Assembly (NCBI RefSeq): GCF_002285795.1
Contig: NZ_CP022961.1
Location: 5,584,001 to 5,648,000 of the forward strand
Reading direction: 5' to 3'
From: Plantactinospora sp. KBS50
GTDB taxonomy: Bacteria; Actinomycetota; Actinomycetes; Mycobacteriales; Micromonosporaceae
Length of the DNA: 64,000 nucleotides
This document shows, in pieces, positions 42,312 to 51,968 of this stretch. The notes under the pieces were generated by a model. It saw only the letters and a list, made by a program, of their open reading frames with translations, ran no database searches and was not told the origin of the DNA. Numbering within the stretch: the stretch's first letter is position 1; the number at the start of each line of letters is the position of its first letter. Position numbers and translations under genes: made by a program.

Positions 42312-43514
42312 CTACTCGTCGCCCACCAGCCGGCGCAGCTGAACGGCGTCGAACGCCACCCCGCGAGAGACGACCACCCGGGGCTTGGCCAGCAGGGCGA
42401 GATCCGCCCGCGGGTCGCCGTCCAGGAGCACCAGGTCGGCCAGCTTGCCCGGCTCGATCGTGCCCAGTTCCGACTCCAGCCCCAGCAGCTTCGCGCCGTT
42501 GGCGGTGACGGTCTTGAGCGCCTGGGCCGGCGTCAGGCCGAGTTCGACGTATGCGGCGAGTTCGGTGTGCAGGTGGTCGTTGTGCAGGTCGGTGCCGGCG
42601 GCCAGGGTCACCCCCGCCTGGATGGCCAGCCGGACGCTGTCCCAGACCCGTTCGAGCGCGATGCCGGCCATGTCCGGGTACCGGGACCAGCGTGCCTCTG
42701 GCCGGGGAGCCCAGCTGACGATGTTGGGTACGAAGATCACCCCGTCGGCGGCCATCTTCTCGATCAGCTCCGGCTGCTCGTGCAGCGGGTTGCCGTGTTC
42801 GATCGAGTCCACGACGCCCGCCTGCAGTGCCGGCTCGACCACATGGCAGTGCCAGGCGTGCAGAGCGAACTTCAGCCCCTGCCGGTGTGCCTCCGCGCCG
42901 GCCGTGACGATCTCCTCGGACGAGAAGTAGTTGTTCCGCCGGGGGTCGGAGAAGTCCCGTCGGTGCCCCTTCATCTTGATGAAGTCCACGCCCTGCTTGG
43001 TCAGGTCGGCGACGGTGTTGGTGACGCCGTCGACGCCCTGTGCGTCCACCGTCATCCCGGCCACCTGGACCTTCTCGCCCTCGAACGGGATGGACAGCAC
43101 CTGCCCACAGGTGTAGACCCGGGGACCGGGCAGCACCCCGTCGCGGACCGCGTTGCGAACCTGGATGTTCACCGACCAGGCCGCCCCGGCGTCGCGAACC
43201 GTGGTGATGCCGCGGCCCAGCGAGGTCAGCAGGCTTCGGCCGCTCTGCAGCAGTTGCCGCTCGGCCGGTGCCCGGTAGACGTCGTAGTACTGATCGCCGT
43301 TCGGATCGAGCAGCCGTCCTTTCAGGCTGAGGTGTTCGTGGCTGTTGATCAGGCCGGGCAGCACGAACCCGCCGCCGGCATCGATGTCTCCCGCCGCAGC
43401 GGCCTCGACGCCCTCCCGGACCGCACCGATCACCCCGTCGCCGACCTCGACGGTCACCGGACCGGTGGCCCTGTCCGCATCCAGATCGAGCAGGCGAGCA
43501 TTGACGATCTTCAT
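42312..43514 (-). CDS. Imidazolonepropionase/prolidase-like amidohydrolase
   Basis: This 400-aa metal-dependent amidohydrolase has VLPGLINSHEHLSLKG (HxH metal site), DFIKMKGH (bridging Lys), FALHAWHCH and SIEHGNP (His ligands) and LAAGTDLHNDHLHTELAAYVELGLTPAQALKTVT (catalytic Asp). This matches the Xaa-Pro/imidazolonepropionase-like clade that cleaves amide bonds of small substrates. It gives the operon a third ring- or amide-hydrolysing enzyme. The ATG overlaps the ABC ATPase stop by 4 bp. Confidence 0.88.
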   Translation of the reverse strand: MKIVNARLLDLDADRATGPVTVEVGDGVIGAVREGVEAAAAGDIDAGGGFVLPGLINSHEHLSLKGRLLDPNGDQYYDVYRAPAERQLLQSGRSLLTSLGRGITTVRDAGAAWSVNIQVRNAVRDGVLPGPRVYTCGQVLSIPFEGEKVQVAGMTVDAQGVDGVTNTVADLTKQGVDFIKMKGHRRDFSDPRRNNYFSSEEIVTAGAEAHRQGLKFALHAWHCHVVEPALQAGVVDSIEHGNPLHEQPELIEKMAADGVIFVPNIVSWAPRPEARWSRYPDMAGIALERVWDSVRLAIQAGVTLAAGTDLHNDHLHTELAAYVELGLTPAQALKTVTANGAKLLGLESELGTIEPGKLADLVLLDGDPRADLALLAKPRVVVSRGVAFDAVQLRRLVGDE

Positions 43515-44326
43515 GTTTTGTTTCCCTTCATGACATTGCCGGCAGGCAGGGTGGGCTGCGCCGCGAGCAAGCGACGCGTGTAGGGATGTTGCGGACGGTC
43601 GAATACCTCGGCGGCATCGCCCAACTCCACGATCCGGCCACCGGCCATGACCGCGATGCGGTCGCTCACCGTGCGCGCGACGTGCAGATCGTGGGTGATG
43701 AACACATAGCTGATCCGCCGCTGGCGGCGCAGATCGGACAACAGGTTGATCACCCGGGCCTGGACCGATGCGTCCAGGCCCGAGGTGATCTCGTCGCAGA
43801 CCAGGATCTCGGGCTCCAGCGCCAGCGCCCGCGCGATCGCGATGCGCTGACGCTGACCGCCGGAGAACTCCCGCGGGTAGCGCGACGCGTGTTCCGGGCG
43901 CAACCCGACCAGGTCGAGCAGGCTCGCCACCCGGTCCCAGGCCGCTCGGCGGTCCGGGACCAGACCGTGCACCAGCAGCGGTTCCGCGATCGCGTCCCCG
44001 ATCTTCTGCCACGGGGTCAACGAGCCGTTCGGGTCCTGAAAGATGATCTGAAGCTTCCTGCGGGTACGCCGAAATTCACGGCGCAGCACCGGCCCCAGTT
44101 CGGCGCCGTGCAGCCGGACCTTTCCCCCGGTGGGTTTCTGCAGCCCGACCAGAACGCGACCCAGCGTGGTCTTGCCCGACCCCGACTCGCCCACCAGCGC
44201 GAGCGTCTCCTCGGGTCGGACCTCCAGGCTGACCTCGGACAGAGCCCGCAGCGGCTCGGACCGGCGGCCACGCCGACGGAATTCGACGACCAGCGCCTCC
44301 ACGCTCAGTACCGCATCGGCCGTCAC
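43511..44326 (-). CDS. Peptide/nickel-type ABC transporter ATPase (DppF-like)
   Basis: This 271-aa ATPase has Walker A GESGSGKTT, the Q-loop IIFQDPNGSL, signature FSGGQRQR, Walker B with CDEITSGLD (Ile for the usual Pro) and the H-loop THDLHV. The C-terminal oligopeptide-type extension is short (HPYTRRLLAAQPTLP). With DppD, two permeases and a Tat-lipoprotein receptor it forms the cluster importer. GTG at 44326 overlaps the DppD stop by 4 bp (GTGA). Confidence 0.92.
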   Translation of the reverse strand: MTADAVLSVEALVVEFRRRGRRSEPLRALSEVSLEVRPEETLALVGESGSGKTTLGRVLVGLQKPTGGKVRLHGAELGPVLRREFRRTRRKLQIIFQDPNGSLTPWQKIGDAIAEPLLVHGLVPDRRAAWDRVASLLDLVGLRPEHASRYPREFSGGQRQRIAIARALALEPEILVCDEITSGLDASVQARVINLLSDLRRQRRISYVFITHDLHVARTVSDRIAVMAGGRIVELGDAAEVFDRPQHPYTRRLLAAQPTLPAGNVMKGNKT

Positions 44327-45308
44327 ACGCCCACCCGCCCCCGGTCGACGTGCCAGCACGCGGCCTGGCCCGCGGCGGTGGGCGCCGCCGGCGGATGCTG
44401 ACGGGCGCACTCGGCGGTGCTGTAGTCGCAGCGCGCCTCGAACAGGCAACGGTCGGCCCTCAGGACCCGGCTGGGCACCACCCCGGGAATGCCGGACACG
44501 TAGCCGTCTCGGGACGTCTCCAGCGACCTCGCGGCCCGGGCCAGGGCCTCGGTGTACGGATGGCCCGGGCTCTCCAGACATTCCCGGGTGACGCCGGTCT
44601 CGACGACCTCCCCGGCGTACATCACGCACAGCCGGTCGGCCATCGCCCCGGCGACCGGCAGGCTGTGCGTGACCAGCAGCAGTGCCAGCCCACGCTCGGC
44701 ACGCAAGCGCCGGATCAGGGCGAGGATGGCCTCCTCCGTGGTCACGTCGAGGGCGGTGGTCGGCTCGTCGGCCACCAGGAGATCCGGCCCACCGGCCAGC
44801 GCCATGGCGATGCACACGCGCTGCTTCATGCCGCCGGACAACTCGTGCGGGTAGGCGTGATACCGGCTACCCGCCTGCGGGATCTCCAGTTCGTCCATCA
44901 GCCGTAGGGCCTGCCGTCGGGCCTCGGCCCGGCTCACGTCCAGGTGCGCCCGTACCACCTGCGCAATCTGACGGCCGACCGGGAAGAGGGGGTCCAGAGC
45001 GCCGGACGGGTCCTGGAAGACGAACCCGATCCGGCTGCCCCGCACCGCACGCAACTGACGTTCGGTACACCTGGTGAGATCGCCCCCGTCGAAGACGATC
45101 TCACCTCCGGTCACCCGGAGCCCTCTGGGCAGGAGACCACCGAGGGCCATGCACGTCAGTGACTTGCCCGATCCCGACTCGCCCACCAGGCCCAGGCTCT
45201 CCCCCGGCCGATGGTGAACGAGACATCGCGGACCAGCCCCGCATCGCCGCGCGGGACATCGACGTCGATGGCGAGGTCGCGCACGGACAGCAGTACGTGT
45301 GACGTCAT
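44323..45308 (-). CDS. ABC transporter ATPase (DppD-like), apparent 1-nt frameshift
   Basis: The gene starts at ATG 45308 (MTSHVLLSVRDLAIDVDVP) and reads to TIGRG, then loses frame in the C run at 45201-45205. One extra base restores GESLGLVGESGSGKS (Walker A) and the rest: LSGGMKQRV, DEPTTALD, THSLPVAG and the C-terminal oligopeptide extension with CLFEARCDYSTAECARQHPP, a likely iron-sulfur or zinc cysteine cluster typical of DppD. The restored length is about 328 aa. As printed, no single frame covers the N-terminal strand and Walker A, so function needs the correction. Confidence 0.85.
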
Positions 45309-45320
45309 TCCGGTGCTCCG

Positions 45321-46913
45321 CTACGCGGGCTTCGCGGTGTAGAGGCGGTTGAACCGTCCCGGGTAACCCGGCCAGTTGACGTCCTTGGACACCGCCCAGA
45401 TCGCGTGCACCGCCCACTGGAAGAGCACCGGAGCCTCCTCGTGCATCAGCTCCTGCAGCTGCGACAGCAGTTGCTTGCGCCGTTCCGGGTCGGTGGTCCG
45501 GCCCTGCTCGGTGTAGAGGCTCATGAAATCGTCGTTGGCGAAGTAGGAGAACGCGTTGTCGCTCTGGAACGACGACAGGCCCGCGCCCACGTCGAAGATG
45601 CCCCGGGCGGCGTTGCCGAACTGGAACATCGGCCCGGCCTTGCCACCGCGTACGACCTGGCCGACAGCCGTCGGATCGGTCATGGTCTGCAGGCTCACCT
45701 TGATGCCGACCTTTTCCAGGTCCCGCTGGATGGCCTGAGCCGCGTCAGCCTGCGCCACGATCCCCGCGGTCTGGCTGATCATCCGAGCCTCGAACCCATC
45801 CGGATACCCGGCCTGCCGCAGCAGATCCCTGGCCCGGTCCGGGTCGTACGGGTAGGGCTTGATCGCCTCGTCGAAGCCGAACTGCGCCGGATGCGCCACC
45901 GCACCGATGCGCGTGCCGTAGCCGAGCAGGATGTTCTCCACGATCGAGTCCAGATCCACGGCATGGTTGATCGCCTGCCGGACCAGCTTGTTGCGCATCG
46001 GCCCATCGGGCTCGGTGCGGCCCTTGGCGTCGAGTGCGATGTAGGCCATGAGCATCTTCGCCTTCGAGAGCACGTTGACCGAGGGGTTCGCGTCGATCGT
46101 CTTGGCCTGCTGGGGCAGCAGGTCGGCCGCGATGTGGATCTGGCCCGAGGTCAACGCCGACAACTGGGTCTCAGGCGACTCGATGGTCCGGTAGCTGACC
46201 TCGCGGTAGGCGGGCTTCGTGCCCCAGTAGGAGTCGTTGCGCTCCAGCAGCACCTCGTAGCCGGTGCTCACGGTCTTCAGCTTGTACGGCCCGGTGCCGA
46301 CCAGGTTGGTGGCCAGTCCCGCGCCCACCTCCGCGGTGTGTTTGGGTGCGAGCATCGGGTAGACGGTCAGCAACTGCGTCAGCAGCGCGTCGGGCTGCTT
46401 GAGCACCAACCGCACGGTGCTCGCGTCCGGGGCCTCGACCGAGGTGACGTTGCCGAAGGCCGCGTTGACGCTCTTGGTCGCGGGGTCGGCGGTGCGCTCG
46501 AAGGTGTACTTCACCGCGGCGGAGTCGAAGGGCTCCCCGTTGGAGAACGTCACGCCGCTGCGCAACTTCAGCTCCAGCGTCGTGTCGTCGAGGAAGCTCC
46601 ACGACTCGGCCAGCCACGGGACGATCTCCCGGCCGTCCGGGTCGTAGTCCAGCAGCGGCTCGCAAACCTCCATGATCACCGAATGAGGCACGTCGGCGGC
46701 GGTCAGGTCGGGGTCGAGCGTGGGCACGCCCTGGCTGTGGGCGATGACGATGCGCTCGCTCTGGGAGCTCGCGGACGTCTCGTCGTCGCCACACGCGGCA
46801 AGCGCCGAGGCGCCCACCGCCGCGACCGCGACGCCTCCACCGATGCGCAGGAAGGAGCGGCGGTCCAGCAGATGTTGCGGGACGGACTTCGAAAAGGGGT
46901 TCTCGGTAGGCAT
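45321..46913 (-). CDS. Solute-binding lipoprotein, family 5 (Tat-exported)
   Basis: This 530-aa receptor of the peptide/nickel/opine ABC family has a twin-arginine signal (RRSFLRIGGG) followed by a hydrophobic stretch and lipobox ALAACG. The family 5 core shows LDPDLTAADVPHSVIMEVCEPLLDYD, WLAESWSF, LKLRSGVTFSNGEPFDSAAVKYTFER and GTGPYKL. It binds the importer's ligand outside the membrane. Tat export implies folding or cofactor loading before export. It lies 12 bp after the DppC stop and 12 bp before the DppD start. Confidence 0.94.
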   Translation of the reverse strand: MPTENPFSKSVPQHLLDRRSFLRIGGGVAVAAVGASALAACGDDETSASSQSERIVIAHSQGVPTLDPDLTAADVPHSVIMEVCEPLLDYDPDGREIVPWLAESWSFLDDTTLELKLRSGVTFSNGEPFDSAAVKYTFERTADPATKSVNAAFGNVTSVEAPDASTVRLVLKQPDALLTQLLTVYPMLAPKHTAEVGAGLATNLVGTGPYKLKTVSTGYEVLLERNDSYWGTKPAYREVSYRTIESPETQLSALTSGQIHIAADLLPQQAKTIDANPSVNVLSKAKMLMAYIALDAKGRTEPDGPMRNKLVRQAINHAVDLDSIVENILLGYGTRIGAVAHPAQFGFDEAIKPYPYDPDRARDLLRQAGYPDGFEARMISQTAGIVAQADAAQAIQRDLEKVGIKVSLQTMTDPTAVGQVVRGGKAGPMFQFGNAARGIFDVGAGLSSFQSDNAFSYFANDDFMSLYTEQGRTTDPERRKQLLSQLQELMHEEAPVLFQWAVHAIWAVSKDVNWPGYPGRFNRLYTAKPA

Positions 46914-46925
46914 GAATCTGGCCTT

Positions 46926-47852
46926 TCAGCTCGCGACGACTTGCGGTATCGCGGGAGACATGGACGCTTCGGCGTCATCCGCCCGGGAGGTCCCGGCGGC
47001 CAGAGCGTCTCGGACGCTGTCGCTGAGCACGTTCACGCACAGAACCGTGATCAGGATCGCCAGGCCGGGGAGGGCGGAAAGCCACCATTGTTCGTAGATG
47101 TGCGCACGCCCTTCGCTGAGCATCGCGCCCCAGGTGGGGGTGGGCGGCTGGATGCCGAGACCGAGGAAGCTCAGGAAGGCTTCGGCCAGAATCATGTGGC
47201 CGATCTGCAAGCTCGTGATGACAAGGAAGGTTGGCCAAACTCCCGGCAGCACATGCCGGAACATGACGCGCAGATGGGACAGCCCCATTACCCGCGCGTT
47301 CGTCACGAAGGTCCGCTCGCGCAGTTCCAGCACGACCGACCTGATCACTCGGGTGTAGATGGGCCACCCGGTGAGACCGAGGATGAACAGCACGTTGCGC
47401 AGCCCGGGGCCCGCGACGGCGGCAACCAGCAGGGCCAGCAACAGGAAGGGGAAGGCCATCATGATGTTGACCAGCCCCACGATGAACGAGTCCGTCCGGC
47501 CGCCCAGATATCCGGCGGCCAGTCCGAGCGGAACGCCGACCACGCTCGCGATGAGCGCCGCGAGCAAGCCGACCAGGAGGGAGATTCGCGCGCTGTAGAT
47601 CAGCCGAGACAGTTCGTCGCGGCCCAGGCTGTCCGTGCCCAGCGGGAAGGACCAGGTTCCGCCCGCCTGCCAGGCCGGTGGACGCAGCAGGTCACGCAGT
47701 TCCCCACCGGTCGGAGAGTACGGAGCGAGCAGCGGGGCGAGGACCGCCACCGCGATCAGCAGAAGCAGCACCACCGCGCTGACCCGTCCGGCCGGAGACA
47801 GTCGGCGCAGGCGCCGGGCCACGGACCGGGATCCGTTCCTGACTGCGCTCAT
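46926..47852 (-). CDS. ABC transporter permease (DppC-like)
   Basis: This 308-aa inner-membrane subunit has six predicted helices. It carries the N-terminal OppC-type helix (VVLLLLIAVAVLAPLLAPYSP), PLGTDSLGRDELSRLIYSARISL and the EAA loop EAFLSFLGLGIQPPTPTWGAML. These are hallmarks of DppC/OppC. The ATG at 47852 overlaps the DppB stop by 4 bp once the DppB frameshift is corrected. The protein is intact. Confidence 0.93.
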   Translation of the reverse strand: MSAVRNGSRSVARRLRRLSPAGRVSAVVLLLLIAVAVLAPLLAPYSPTGGELRDLLRPPAWQAGGTWSFPLGTDSLGRDELSRLIYSARISLLVGLLAALIASVVGVPLGLAAGYLGGRTDSFIVGLVNIMMAFPFLLLALLVAAVAGPGLRNVLFILGLTGWPIYTRVIRSVVLELRERTFVTNARVMGLSHLRVMFRHVLPGVWPTFLVITSLQIGHMILAEAFLSFLGLGIQPPTPTWGAMLSEGRAHIYEQWWLSALPGLAILITVLCVNVLSDSVRDALAAGTSRADDAEASMSPAIPQVVAS

Positions 47853-48777
47853 GACATGGCCCTTCCCACGCGCACCCGGGATCGATCACTGTCACGGTCA
47901 GATCCGCCAGGGTGTTGGCGACGACCACCGCGACCACGAGCACGAGGACGGCGGCCTGGACGACCGGGTAGTCCCGGCTGTAGATGGAGCTGATCAGCAG
48001 CGTGCCGACGCCGGAGCGGCCGAACACGTACTCGATGACGACCACCCCGCCCAGCAGCGGCCCGGCCTGCAGGCCGAGCAACGCGATCACCGGCGGCAGG
48101 CAGTTCTTCAGCGCGTGGCGGTAGACGATGGTCCGCCAGGCCAGCCCCTTGGCCCGGTGGAACCGCACGAAGTCGGCCTCCAGCAGGCCGAGCATGGTGG
48201 TACGGGTCAGCCGCAGCACGTAGGGCAGGTTGCCGGAGGCAAGTGTGAGCACCGGCAGGACCAGGTACCGCGCGTCCCCCATGCCCGAGGCGGGCAGCCA
48301 GCGCAGCCGGACCGCGAAGATGATGATCAGGACGAGGCCGACCCAGAACAAGGGCGCGGCCTGGGCGACCGAGGCGACCGCACCCACCGCCCGGTCCACG
48401 ATCCCGCCCCGATGGGTGGCGGCGACCACCCCGAGCCCGACCCCGACAACGGCGCTGACCAACAGCGAGACCGCGGCCAGGAGCAGGCTCGGGGCGAGTT
48501 GGTCGGACACCATGTGACTGGCCGGCAGTCCGGTGACGATGGACTGACCCAGGTCGCCGCGCAGGGCATGCACGACGAACTGCCAGTACTGCTCCGGCAG
48601 CGATCGATCCAGCCCGAGCTGCTCGCTGAGACTCTGCCGTTGCTGCTCGGTGGCTTCCGCGGACAGCAACGCGTCGAGCGGGTCGCCGCTGAGCCGCAGG
48701 GCGATGAAGGTGATCGTCACCGCGCCCAGCAGCACGACGGCCAGGTGCCACAGCTGCTTTCCCAGCGCTCTCAGCAC
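47849..48777 (-). CDS. ABC transporter permease (DppB-like), 1-nt frameshift near its end
   Basis: From GTG 48777 (preceded by GGGAG) this reads VLRALGKQLWHLAVVLLGAVTITF, PLDALLSAEATEQQ, FWVGLVLIII and EYVFGRSGVGTLL, the DppB/OppB signature with six helices. The frame is lost at 47875-47880 (CCCGGG): as printed the product runs on past the expected stop, whereas one extra base gives the usual ending IDPRVRVGRAMS and a TGA at 47849 that overlaps the DppC ATG. Restored length is 309 aa. The core is unaffected, so function may survive. Confidence 0.88.
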
Positions 48778-48809
48778 GGTGAATCTCCCTTCTGTCGGCC
48801 AGGGGACGG

Positions 48810-49391
48810 TCAAGGTTGGTAGTGGGTGACCTTGCGTGCCCAGATGTGGAAGCCGAAGGCGCTGATGTCGGCCTGGTCCAGCCAGTCGAGGATCTGTGCC
48901 TCCACCGTGTTCGGGGCCTTCCCGCCGTTCGGGGAGTGGCTGAGGATGCAGTGGATGACATCGAGCCGCACCCCCCGCTCCAGCGCCGCGTGCGCGGCGA
49001 ATGTCGCGTGCGGCAGGGACTTCCCCAGCTCGGTGTATCCGATCCCGCCGTCCTCGGACCGGCGGGTCTCGACCAGCTTGCTGACGTCGATCAGCAGGGC
49101 ACCGGCGATCAGCACGTCCCGATCGATACACACCCCGTGCACGCGCTCCCACACGTCGGCCACGGCAAGCGCGGCCGCGGCGACCCCCTGCGCGTGCTTG
49201 ACCTGCGGATAGTCGATCTTCACCGACACCGGTACGTCGCTGAGCCGGTCATAGTCGCTCCGGGCCCACAGGTCCTCCCAGATGTCCACCACCGCTGAGC
49301 GCAGGGCGGGATCGCTGATCGCGTCGAGCTCGGGGAACAGCGCCGGGAGGTCCAGCTTCTCCTTCCCCGGGCGAGCCTGTGCCTGCGTCAT
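48810..49391 (-). CDS. HD-domain protein with altered HD dyad
   Basis: This 193-aa HD-like phosphohydrolase-fold protein has KHAQGVAAAALAVADVW (first His), DVLIAGALLIDVSKLVE, SLPHATFAAHAALE and CILSHSPNGGKAPNTVEAQILDWLDQAD. The dyad that is normally HD reads ID, so one metal ligand is missing. Remaining His and Asp could still hold one metal. Function unknown: a hydrolase or oxygenase-like role is conceivable because HD folds include mixed-valent di-iron oxygenases. The ATG overlaps the aldolase stop by 4 bp. Confidence 0.75.
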   Translation of the reverse strand: MTQAQARPGKEKLDLPALFPELDAISDPALRSAVVDIWEDLWARSDYDRLSDVPVSVKIDYPQVKHAQGVAAAALAVADVWERVHGVCIDRDVLIAGALLIDVSKLVETRRSEDGGIGYTELGKSLPHATFAAHAALERGVRLDVIHCILSHSPNGGKAPNTVEAQILDWLDQADISAFGFHIWARKVTHYQP

Positions 49392-50593
49392 CGCTCCTCC
49401 GCTTCGACCATGGCCGCGAACTCGGCATCGGTGACGCCGCGTTTGTGCGTCACCGCCCACTCGTTGATCTGCGTCACCAGTACGGGCAGCCGCGTGTCGG
49501 CGACCTGGAGGCCCAGTTCGGCCGCCTTCATCCGCACCCCGGTCGGCCCGGTGCCCCGGCCCAGCCGGATGGTGCGTCGGTTGCCCGCCAGCACCGGATC
49601 GAACGGTTCCATCAGGGTCGGGTCCGCCTCGGCGGCGATCACATGGATCTCCAGCTTGTTGGCGAACACGTCGGCGCCCACGACCGGCTTCATCGGTGGA
49701 ATCGGGATCCGGGTCAGCCGGGAGACGAGTTCGCTCACGCCGTAGAGCCCCTCGGAGCGGATCGGCAGCCGGATGCCGTAGAGCGCCTCCAGCGCCACGA
49801 CCAGTTCCTCCAACGCACAGTTGCCCGCGCGCTCACCCAGCCCGTTGACGGTGACCTCGATCCAGTCCGCACCGCACTCGATCCCGGCCAGGGTGTTGGC
49901 CATGGCGAGGCCGAGATCGTTGTGCATGTGCATGCGCACCCCGGCGGTGTCCGACAACGTCCGCATCCGCGCGGCCAGGTACCGGACCACGGCGGGTTTG
50001 GCGGTGCCCGTCGAGTCGGCCAGCGAGATCACGGTGGCCCCCGCGTCCAGGGCCGCCCGGTACATCTCGAACAGGTAGTCCACATCGGCGAGCGTCGAGA
50101 ACGACGGACCGAACGCGACGTCCCGGAATCCCGCGGCTCTGGCCGCGGCGACCAACTCCTGCACCCGATCGATCGCCGAGGTCCGGGTGTGCCGGAGTTT
50201 CTCCAGGTGCGCGTCGGTGGAGCGAAAGAGCACCGAGCACACATCGGCCCCGGCCTCCCGGGTGGAGTGCAGCGCGTCCAGAGCATCCGGCTTCCAGCCC
50301 ACCAGCAGGCTGGCCAGCGCCAGCCGAGGGCAGGCCGACCGGATGCGGCCCACCGACCGGTCGTCCGTCCCGGCGTAGCCGACCTGCATGACCGGTACGC
50401 CGATGTCCTGGAGCGCCAGTGCGAACTCGACCTCGTCGTCCGGTGAGAACGCGACCTCGGCCGCCTGCTGGCCCTCGCGCAGCGTGCAATCGGTCACCGT
50501 GATGTCGGGCCGGATGTGTTCGCCCGAGGTGACGTCCGGGGCGAAGTTCAACGGGCTCGTGTGGATCAGCTCGGGACGCGACGGCCCGGTCAT
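49388..50593 (-). CDS. DRE-TIM metallolyase (HMGL/isopropylmalate-synthase-like)
   Basis: This 401-aa enzyme has the DRE-like signature DCTLREGQQ near residue 35 and VRMHMHNDLGLAMANTLAGIECGADWIEVTVNGLGERAGN, the HxH metal site and GxGERxGN motif of the isopropylmalate/homocitrate/citramalate synthase branch. The regulatory C-terminal domain of LeuA is absent. It makes or breaks a C-C bond between a 2-oxo acid and an acyl-CoA. With CitE it may process the same intermediate. The ATG overlaps the upstream amidohydrolase stop by 4 bp. Confidence 0.88.
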   Translation of the reverse strand: MTGPSRPELIHTSPLNFAPDVTSGEHIRPDITVTDCTLREGQQAAEVAFSPDDEVEFALALQDIGVPVMQVGYAGTDDRSVGRIRSACPRLALASLLVGWKPDALDALHSTREAGADVCSVLFRSTDAHLEKLRHTRTSAIDRVQELVAAARAAGFRDVAFGPSFSTLADVDYLFEMYRAALDAGATVISLADSTGTAKPAVVRYLAARMRTLSDTAGVRMHMHNDLGLAMANTLAGIECGADWIEVTVNGLGERAGNCALEELVVALEALYGIRLPIRSEGLYGVSELVSRLTRIPIPPMKPVVGADVFANKLEIHVIAAEADPTLMEPFDPVLAGNRRTIRLGRGTGPTGVRMKAAELGLQVADTRLPVLVTQINEWAVTHKRGVTDAEFAAMVEAEER

Positions 50594-51968
50594 CGCGCGA
50601 CCTCCCCCGCCGCCGGACCCGCGGGCAGGAACTCACCCTGTCCGGGCTCGGCCACGACCGCCCCGTCGTGCAACACCGTCCGCCCCCTCTGAACGGTCAG
50701 CACGGGACGGCCGAACACCTGCCGCCCGTCGAAGACGCTGTAGTCGGAGTTGCCGTGCAACGGCTGCTGCCCCACGGTCCAGGCCGGGAAGGGGTCGTAG
50801 ACCACCAGATCCCCGTCGTGCCCGGGGATGAGCCGCCCCTTGCGATGGCCCAGCCCGAAGATGTCGGCCGGCCGCTCGCAGAAGACGCGGGCCAGCGTGG
50901 TCAGTCCCACGGCGTGCTCGTACAGCCCGCCGTGCACGACCAACGGCAGCATGTGTTCGACACCGGGCAGCCCGAACGGCACCTCGAAGAAGTTGGTCTC
51001 CTGCGGCTTCTTGCCCGCCCGGGTCTGCCCGGAGGCGTCGCTGGCGACCACGTCGATCGTGCCGTCGCGCACCGCATCCCAGATCGCCGCGCGGTCGGCG
51101 GCGCCCCGTATCGGCGGCGAGATCTTCGCCAGGCCGCCCAGCCGCTGTTGGTCCTCCTCGGTCAGCAGCAGGTAGTGGGTGCACGTCTCGGCGTACCGGG
51201 CCGGTCCCGGCCGATCCCGGAACCCCCGGATCACGTCCAGCGACTCAGCCGCGCTGACGTGCACGATGTACGCGTCACAGCCGGCCAGTTCGGCCAGGCT
51301 CAGCGCCCGGTACACCGCCTCGGACTCGGCCAGGCTGGGGCGCGAACGACCGTAGTCCCCGGCGCCCACCCGTCCCGCCTCGCGCAGTCGCCGCTCCAGG
51401 GCCACCGCGGCGTGCCCGTTCTCGCAGTGCACCATCGCCAGGGCACCGCTGCGGCCGAGCAGGTACATCAGGTCGAAGATCTGCCCGTCGTCGAGCATCC
51501 GGTTGCCCGGGAACGCGGTGAACGCCTTGAACGAGGCGATGCCCTGGCCGATCAGTTCCGGAACGGCCGTGGCCATGTCGTCGCCGGGCGACACGATGAC
51601 GTGCGCCCCGAAGTCCAGGCAGGAGCGAGCCTGACCGTTGGCGACGAACTCGGCCACGGTTTCGGTCAACGAACTCGGGCCGGCGCCGTGCCACTGCCGG
51701 CCGGCGAACGGGATCAGGGTCGTCACACCCCCGGCCGCCGCCGCGACGGAGAACGCCTCGATGTCGTCGGCGTAGTACGGGTGGTTGTGTGCGTCGATGA
51801 TGCCCGGCAACACGTACCGGCCGGTCGCGTCGTAGGTCTGCCTGGCCGATGCGGCATCGATCTCCGGGACACCTCCGCGACCAGGCCGTCACCGATCGCG
51901 ACATCGGCACGGCGCACGCCGGCGCCGGACACGACCAGACCACCCTTCACCACCAGGTCATACGTCAT
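50590..51968 (-). CDS. Dihydropyrimidinase-type cyclic amidohydrolase (2), 1-nt frameshift
   Basis: The gene starts at ATG 51968 (MTYDLVVKGGLVVSGAGVRRADVAIGDGLVAEVS), loses frame at 51864-51868 (CCGGG), and continues as PEIDAASARQTYDATGRYVLPGIIDAHNH when one base is added. The restored 459-aa protein has HNH (metal His pair), SFKAFTAFPG (Lys), VHCENG and IVHVSA (His), and SDASG (Asp, where paralogue 1 has SDHA). Ring-opening of a cyclic amide or ureide is expected. It overlaps the methyltransferase gene by 11 bp. Confidence 0.85.
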
